NCBI GenBank assembly: GCA_021741795.1
Contig: JAIOXC010000052.1
Span: forward strand, 1 to 9,457
DNA: 9,457 nt
Reading direction: 5' to 3'
Origin: Ilumatobacteraceae bacterium
Lineage (GTDB): Bacteria > Actinomycetota > Acidimicrobiia > Acidimicrobiales > Ilumatobacteraceae
Below are positions 6,690 to 9,457 of the stretch, one piece after another; within the stretch, counting starts at the first letter, position 1, and each line of letters opens with the position of its first letter. Made by a program: the position numbers and the translations under genes. The notes beneath the pieces were generated by a model. It saw only the letters and a list, made by a program, of their open reading frames with translations. It did not search any database and was not told the DNA's origin.

Positions 6690-6719
6690 TTGCGTGCTTA
6701 CCCACGGGTACGCCATACT
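6690..6719 (+). promoter_or_regulatory. Candidate promoter of the 6C-like RNA
   Basis: TTGCGT (6690-6695) and CATACT (6714-6719) are separated by 18 bp and predict a start near A6726. That start would place the first C-loop hairpin about seven bases into the transcript. Both boxes are imperfect, consistent with a promoter needing an activator. An inverted repeat fills the spacer. Confidence 0.45.
6699..6710. repeat. Inverted repeat TACCC-AC-GGGTA in RNA promoter spacer
   Basis: A 12 bp inverted repeat with five-base arms lies between the proposed -35 and -10 boxes of the RNA gene. Partial outer complementarity (GCG at 6692-6694 with CGC at 6711-6713) flanks it. It could be a repressor operator. 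If the true RNA 5' end lies upstream of the predicted one, it could instead be an extra hairpin. Confidence 0.4.
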
Positions 6720-6725
6720 GGTTAC

Positions 6726-6831
6726 ATATCGCGGTGGGCTCCCCCCAGAGCCCGCCCGACAGAATCCACATTGTGGCTCCCCCGCCACAGGATTCTTAGG
6801 TTGAGAGGCCCCGCAGCAATGTGGGGCCTTT
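6726..6831 (+). ncRNA. 6C-like small RNA (two C-rich-loop hairpins plus terminator)
   Basis: Small non-coding RNA candidate of about 105 bases. Hairpin 1 pairs 6733-6740 with 6749-6756 (eight pairs, one G-U) and exposes CCCCCCAG. Hairpin 2 pairs 6761-6767 with 6790-6796 (seven pairs), then after an asymmetric internal loop 6773-6777 with 6784-6788 (five pairs), exposing TCCCCC. A third strong hairpin with a short T run ends it. Two stem-loops showing runs of about six cytosines are the defining feature of 6C RNA, known in Actinobacteria including mycobacteria and Streptomyces, where the C-rich loops can pair with G-rich mRNA sites. The 5' end is predicted from the promoter and may be off by tens of bases. 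The gene is divergent from lysR and convergent with the small membrane protein gene. The second loop has five rather than six C. A covariance-model search would confirm or reject the family. Confidence 0.75.
6806..6831 (+). terminator. Intrinsic terminator of the 6C-like RNA
   Basis: AGGCCCCGC (6806-6814) pairs with GTGGGGCCT (6821-6829) around the loop AGCAAT, giving nine pairs with one G-U. The T run is short (three T, then CCC), so RNA release may rely on stem strength. There is no T run on the minus side, so the hairpin serves the plus-strand transcript. Confidence 0.75.
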
Positions 6832-6846
6832 CCCATTTATTGCGAA

Positions 6847-7101
6847 TTATTTTTTGGTGAGTAGTGACTTGATGGCCATCACTGCTGCAAGAAAAATTGC
6901 AACGCCCAATATGCGCACGCCGATACCTACCGAGAGAGTAGCGAGAAAAATTCCGATGCAAATCACGGGAATCATCAACACAGTAAAAAATGCGCGAGCA
7001 ATGATGTTGCGCGGAGGTTTGCGCCATAACACGATCGCGATAATTCCTGCAACAAGTGCAGTACCAAGAATGATCGCTACGAGACGAGCAAGACTTTCCA
7101 C
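6847..7101 (-). CDS. Small hydrophobic membrane protein, unknown function
   Basis: An 84-residue protein I do not recognise. It is almost wholly hydrophobic, with three likely membrane helices at about 6-26, 36-56 and 58-78. A basic loop, RKPPR (27-31), follows the first helix, and the protein ends in a lysine-rich tail (KSLLTKK). There is no signal-peptide cleavage site or enzymatic motif. The start is a GTG at 7101, 18 bases after the aconitase stop on the same strand, with only a weak GAG upstream; cotranscription with aconitase is likely. The stop is followed within about 20 bases by the terminator stem of the convergent 6C-like RNA. Coding status rests on the open frame, membrane-like composition and tight spacing, so the gene is probable rather than certain. 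Confidence 0.65.
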   Translation of the reverse strand: MESLARLVAIILGTALVAGIIAIVLWRKPPRNIIARAFFTVLMIPVICIGIFLATLSVGIGVRILGVAIFLAAVMAIKSLLTKK

Positions 7102-7119
7102 ACTCGAACAGTAGTTGAT

Positions 7120-9399
7120 CTATTTCGTTTTTGCTGCTGCAGCCTTCGTCACCTTTTCGCGCACAACGTTGAGCGCGCTGCCAGCCGTAAACCACTCAAC
7201 TTGCTCTTTGCTAAACGTGTGTAGAGCCTGAAACTCAATCTGGTCTCCGCCCCGTTGATTGAGGTAGCAACGAACCGGCTGATCTGGCTTGGGTGGCATG
7301 TCGCGTACGGTAATCGTGTCGAGTTCGCGGATCATGTCGTACATCGCTGGGTCGGCAAATGTGAGCGGCACGATGCCTTGCTTTTTGAGGTTGGTCTCGG
7401 CAATGCGCGCAAACGAGCGGGCAAAGATGACTGCCGCGCCGCGATAGCGAGGCTCCATTGCTGCGTGCTCACGGCTCGAGCCTTCGCCATAGTTTTGGTC
7501 GCCGATTGCAGTCCATTGCACATTGTTGTCGCCATAGTGGCGGGCAATTTCTGGGAAGGTGCGAGTTTGTCCATCGATCAAGTCAATGCCTTCACCAACA
7601 ACATCGTTGTATGCATTGACAACACCGGCGAACAGGTTGCCACAGATGTTTTGTAGGTGCCCGCGATAGGTGAGCCACTTGCCGGCCGCCGAAATATGGT
7701 CGGTGGTGCATTTGCCTTTGGCCTTCATAAGAATGGGCATACCGAGGAAGTCGTTGCCATTCCATTTTGCAAATGGCTTGAGCAATTGCAGTCGATCACT
7801 CGTTGGACTCACGCTCACTTGCACATCTGAACCATCTGCGGGTGGGGCAATAAACGTGTCGTTGCCTGTGTCGTAACCGGCCTTTGGCAATACTTCGCCT
7901 TGAGGAATCTCGAGCTTGACTTGGGTGCCGTCAGGTGCGGTCAATGTGTCGGTTGTCGGATCAAAGTCAAGACGACCAGCAAGTGCGAGTGCAATGACAG
8001 TGTCGGGACTTGTAACAAAACTGAGTGTGTTGGCCGAGCCGTCGTTGCGCTTCGGGAAATTGCGGTTAAACGAGTTGACAATGGTGTTCGGTTTGCTCGT
8101 TACTTCCTTTGATCGGTCCCATTGACCAATGCACGGACCGCACGCATTGGCTAAAACTGTTGCGCCAATTGCTTCAAGATCGGCGAGAAGTCCGTCTCGT
8201 TCGATAGTCGCACGAATTTGCTCGGAGCCTGGAGTGATCAGCAACTCAATTTTTGCTTTGAGGCCATGAGCACTTGCTTGGCGTGCAACAGATGCCGCAC
8301 GCGTGATGTCTTCGTACGACGAGTTGGTGCAACTACCGATCAATGCAGATGAGATATCGAGTGGCCACTCGTTTGCTGTTGCGGCAGCGGCGATATCTTT
8401 GCCGATCTTGTGGGCACGGTCTGGCGAGTGCGGGCCATTGATGAGGGGCCTGAGTGACGACAAATCGATCACGATCGTTTGGTCATAGGTTGCGTCATCA
8501 TCTGCTCGCAAGTTTGTTGCAACACTGTCAGCGGCTTTGGCAATGTCGGCACGGCCTGTGGCCTGCAAGTAAGCCGACATGTTTGCGTCGTATGGAAACA
8601 CCGAACATGTTGCGCCAATTTCGGCTCCCATGTTACAAATAGTTGCTTTGCCGGTTGCCGAAATGGTGTCGGCGCCGTCTCCGAAGTACTCGACAATTGC
8701 GCCAGTACCGCCTTCGACGGTGAGCACACGTGCGACTTCAAGAATGACATCTTTCGGACTCGACCAACCAGAAAGTTTTCCGGTGAGTTTCACGCCAATT
8801 ACTTTTGGCCAGCGAACATTGAATGGGAAACCAGTCATCACGTCGACTGCATCCGCGCCGCCGACTCCGATAGCAACCATGCCGAGGCCACCTGCGTTAG
8901 GCGTGTGGCTGTCGGTGCCGATCATCATTCCACCAGGGAATGCGTAGTGCTCGAGCACAACTTGGTGGATGATGCCGCTGCCTGGACCCCAGAATCCGAT
9001 GCCGTATTTTGCTGAGACACTTTGCAAAAAGTCATACACCTCTTTGTTGGTGTCGATAGCGACACCCATGTCGATTCGTGCACCGACTTTTGCCGAAATT
9101 AAGTGATCGCAATGCACGGTCGAAGGCACAGCAGTAGTTGGAAGTCCAGCAGTCATGAACTGCAACAGGGCCATCTGGGCTGTGGCATCCTGCATCGCCA
9201 CGCGATCAGGGGCGAAGTCTGCATAACTGCGTCCACGTTCCATCTCTTGTTTTTTTGGGTCGGAGAGATGATTGATTAAAATCTTTTCAGTCAATGTGAG
9301 ATTGCGTCCAAGTCGTTTGCGTCCAATCGCAACACGCTCTTCAAGTGACGCATAAACGTTGTTGACGAGTTCAATGGGGGTTCCTGCTGAAGCAGTCAA
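7120..9399 (-). CDS. acn: Aconitate hydratase, mitochondrial-type
   Basis: Isomerises citrate to isocitrate via cis-aconitate using a [4Fe-4S] cluster in the cytoplasm. At 759 residues it matches the mitochondrial aconitase type rather than the roughly 900-residue AcnA/IRP or AcnB types. Cluster cysteines are C357 (GSCTNSSYED), C420 and C423 (NACGPCIGQW). Active-site blocks are VHCDHLI (95-101), GTDSHTPNAGGLGM (161-174), the C-terminal swivel-domain GKCTTDHIS (562-570), NYGEGSSREHAA (636-647) with the catalytic serine, and ARSFARI (660-666). The TTG at 9399 is taken as start: no ATG precedes the conserved N terminus, and GAGAGG lies nine bases upstream. It heads a minus-strand pair with the small membrane protein gene 18 bases downstream. 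With gltA and icd it gives three successive TCA enzymes within the window. All key residues are intact. Confidence 0.97.
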   Translation of the reverse strand: MTASAGTPIELVNNVYASLEERVAIGRKRLGRNLTLTEKILINHLSDPKKQEMERGRSYADFAPDRVAMQDATAQMALLQFMTAGLPTTAVPSTVHCDHLISAKVGARIDMGVAIDTNKEVYDFLQSVSAKYGIGFWGPGSGIIHQVVLEHYAFPGGMMIGTDSHTPNAGGLGMVAIGVGGADAVDVMTGFPFNVRWPKVIGVKLTGKLSGWSSPKDVILEVARVLTVEGGTGAIVEYFGDGADTISATGKATICNMGAEIGATCSVFPYDANMSAYLQATGRADIAKAADSVATNLRADDDATYDQTIVIDLSSLRPLINGPHSPDRAHKIGKDIAAAATANEWPLDISSALIGSCTNSSYEDITRAASVARQASAHGLKAKIELLITPGSEQIRATIERDGLLADLEAIGATVLANACGPCIGQWDRSKEVTSKPNTIVNSFNRNFPKRNDGSANTLSFVTSPDTVIALALAGRLDFDPTTDTLTAPDGTQVKLEIPQGEVLPKAGYDTGNDTFIAPPADGSDVQVSVSPTSDRLQLLKPFAKWNGNDFLGMPILMKAKGKCTTDHISAAGKWLTYRGHLQNICGNLFAGVVNAYNDVVGEGIDLIDGQTRTFPEIARHYGDNNVQWTAIGDQNYGEGSSREHAAMEPRYRGAAVIFARSFARIAETNLKKQGIVPLTFADPAMYDMIRELDTITVRDMPPKPDQPVRCYLNQRGGDQIEFQALHTFSKEQVEWFTAGSALNVVREKVTKAAAAKTK

Positions 9400-9408
9400 A
9401 TCGATAAT

Positions 9409-9414
9409 CCTCTC
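9409..9414 (-). promoter_or_regulatory. Ribosome binding site supporting the TTG start of aconitase
   Basis: GAGAGG on the minus strand lies nine bases upstream of the TTG at 9399. The next in-frame ATG is more than 50 codons in, beyond conserved sequence, so the TTG is the credible start. Confidence 0.65.
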
Positions 9415-9423
9415 GTTAAATCC

Positions 9424-9438
9424 TTAATACTTATTTTA
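9424..9438 (-). promoter_or_regulatory. A/T-rich aconitase upstream region with candidate -10 boxes
   Basis: The minus strand carries TAAAAT (9438-9433) and TATTAA (9429-9424) within an A/T-rich stretch upstream of aconitase. Either could be a -10 element. The matching -35 region would lie at or beyond the window edge, so no choice is possible. Confidence 0.3.
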
Positions 9439-9457
9439 CTGACTACCACTTGTCCCA

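Noticed and set aside
6680..6846. Riboswitch or 4.5S/6S/tmRNA/RNase P RNA
   Set aside because: No downstream plus-strand gene to control. No GGAA-tetraloop SRP signature, tmRNA tag frame, RNase P core or known aptamer motif was recognised.
6678..6860. 60-codon plus-strand open frame over the RNA gene
   Set aside because: Arginine- and proline-rich with no family resemblance; its codons follow the hairpin arms and terminator, which explain the sequence better.
8479..9015. 178-codon plus-strand frame opposite aconitase
   Set aside because: Cysteine- and histidine-rich shadow of a certain gene; no motif.
1..9457. Defence system, prophage, transposon or CRISPR
   Set aside because: All protein genes but one are recognisable metabolic or regulatory families; no transposase, integrase, terminal repeats or spaced direct repeats were seen.

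Overview
This is a 9.5 kb chromosomal window of central carbon metabolism from what looks like an actinobacterium. Base composition is intermediate, near half G+C by eye, which is low for the phylum. The phylum call rests on the candidate 6C RNA (an RNA family known from Actinobacteria), an actinobacterial-style acyl-CoA carboxylase beta subunit, a dimeric eukaryote-like NADP isocitrate dehydrogenase of the mycobacterial Icd1 kind, GTG and TTG starts, and two apparently leaderless genes. A freshwater or marine Acidimicrobiia-like lineage would fit, but that is inference. I see no mobile element, CRISPR array, tRNA or rRNA.

Layout: 1-605 holds the start of a minus-strand acyl-CoA dehydrogenase, cut by the window edge. 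A 150 bp divergent spacer (606-755) separates it from a plus-strand pair, icd (756-1976) and a zinc-free MDR quinone oxidoreductase (1985-2971). This pair converges on gltA, encoded at 4236-2968 on the minus strand. The two TAG stops overlap in one CTAG, and a small intrinsic-terminator-like hairpin lies across them. Upstream of gltA on the same strand are an acyl-CoA carboxylase carboxyltransferase gene (5675-4302) and a LysR-type regulator (6619-5672), whose stop overlaps the carboxylase start in GTGA. LysR, carboxylase and gltA may be one operon. Beyond a 227 bp spacer (6620-6846) lie a small membrane protein gene (7101-6847) and a mitochondrial-type aconitase (9399-7120), also on the minus strand and probably cotranscribed.

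The spacer 6620-6846 is the most interesting part. It contains a plus-strand RNA gene, about 6726-6831, with two hairpins displaying C-rich loops (six and five consecutive C) and a strong terminal hairpin. This is the architecture of 6C RNA, which gives the family its name. Between this RNA and the divergent lysR is a perfect 7+7 bp palindrome containing T-N11-A and ATC-N9-GAT, the classical LysR-family box. It is centred at about -66 of the predicted RNA start and -41 of the predicted lysR start, the geometry of a LysR-type regulator controlling a divergent target and itself. The hypothesis is a LysR-controlled 6C small RNA embedded in a TCA-cycle and acyl-CoA locus.

Together the genes cover three consecutive TCA steps (citrate synthase, aconitase, isocitrate dehydrogenase), one acyl-CoA carboxylation step, and one acyl-CoA dehydrogenation step. 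The plausible theme is control of acetyl-CoA and propionyl-CoA entry into the cycle versus carboxylation. All functions are read from motifs and recalled family patterns; no database search was run.
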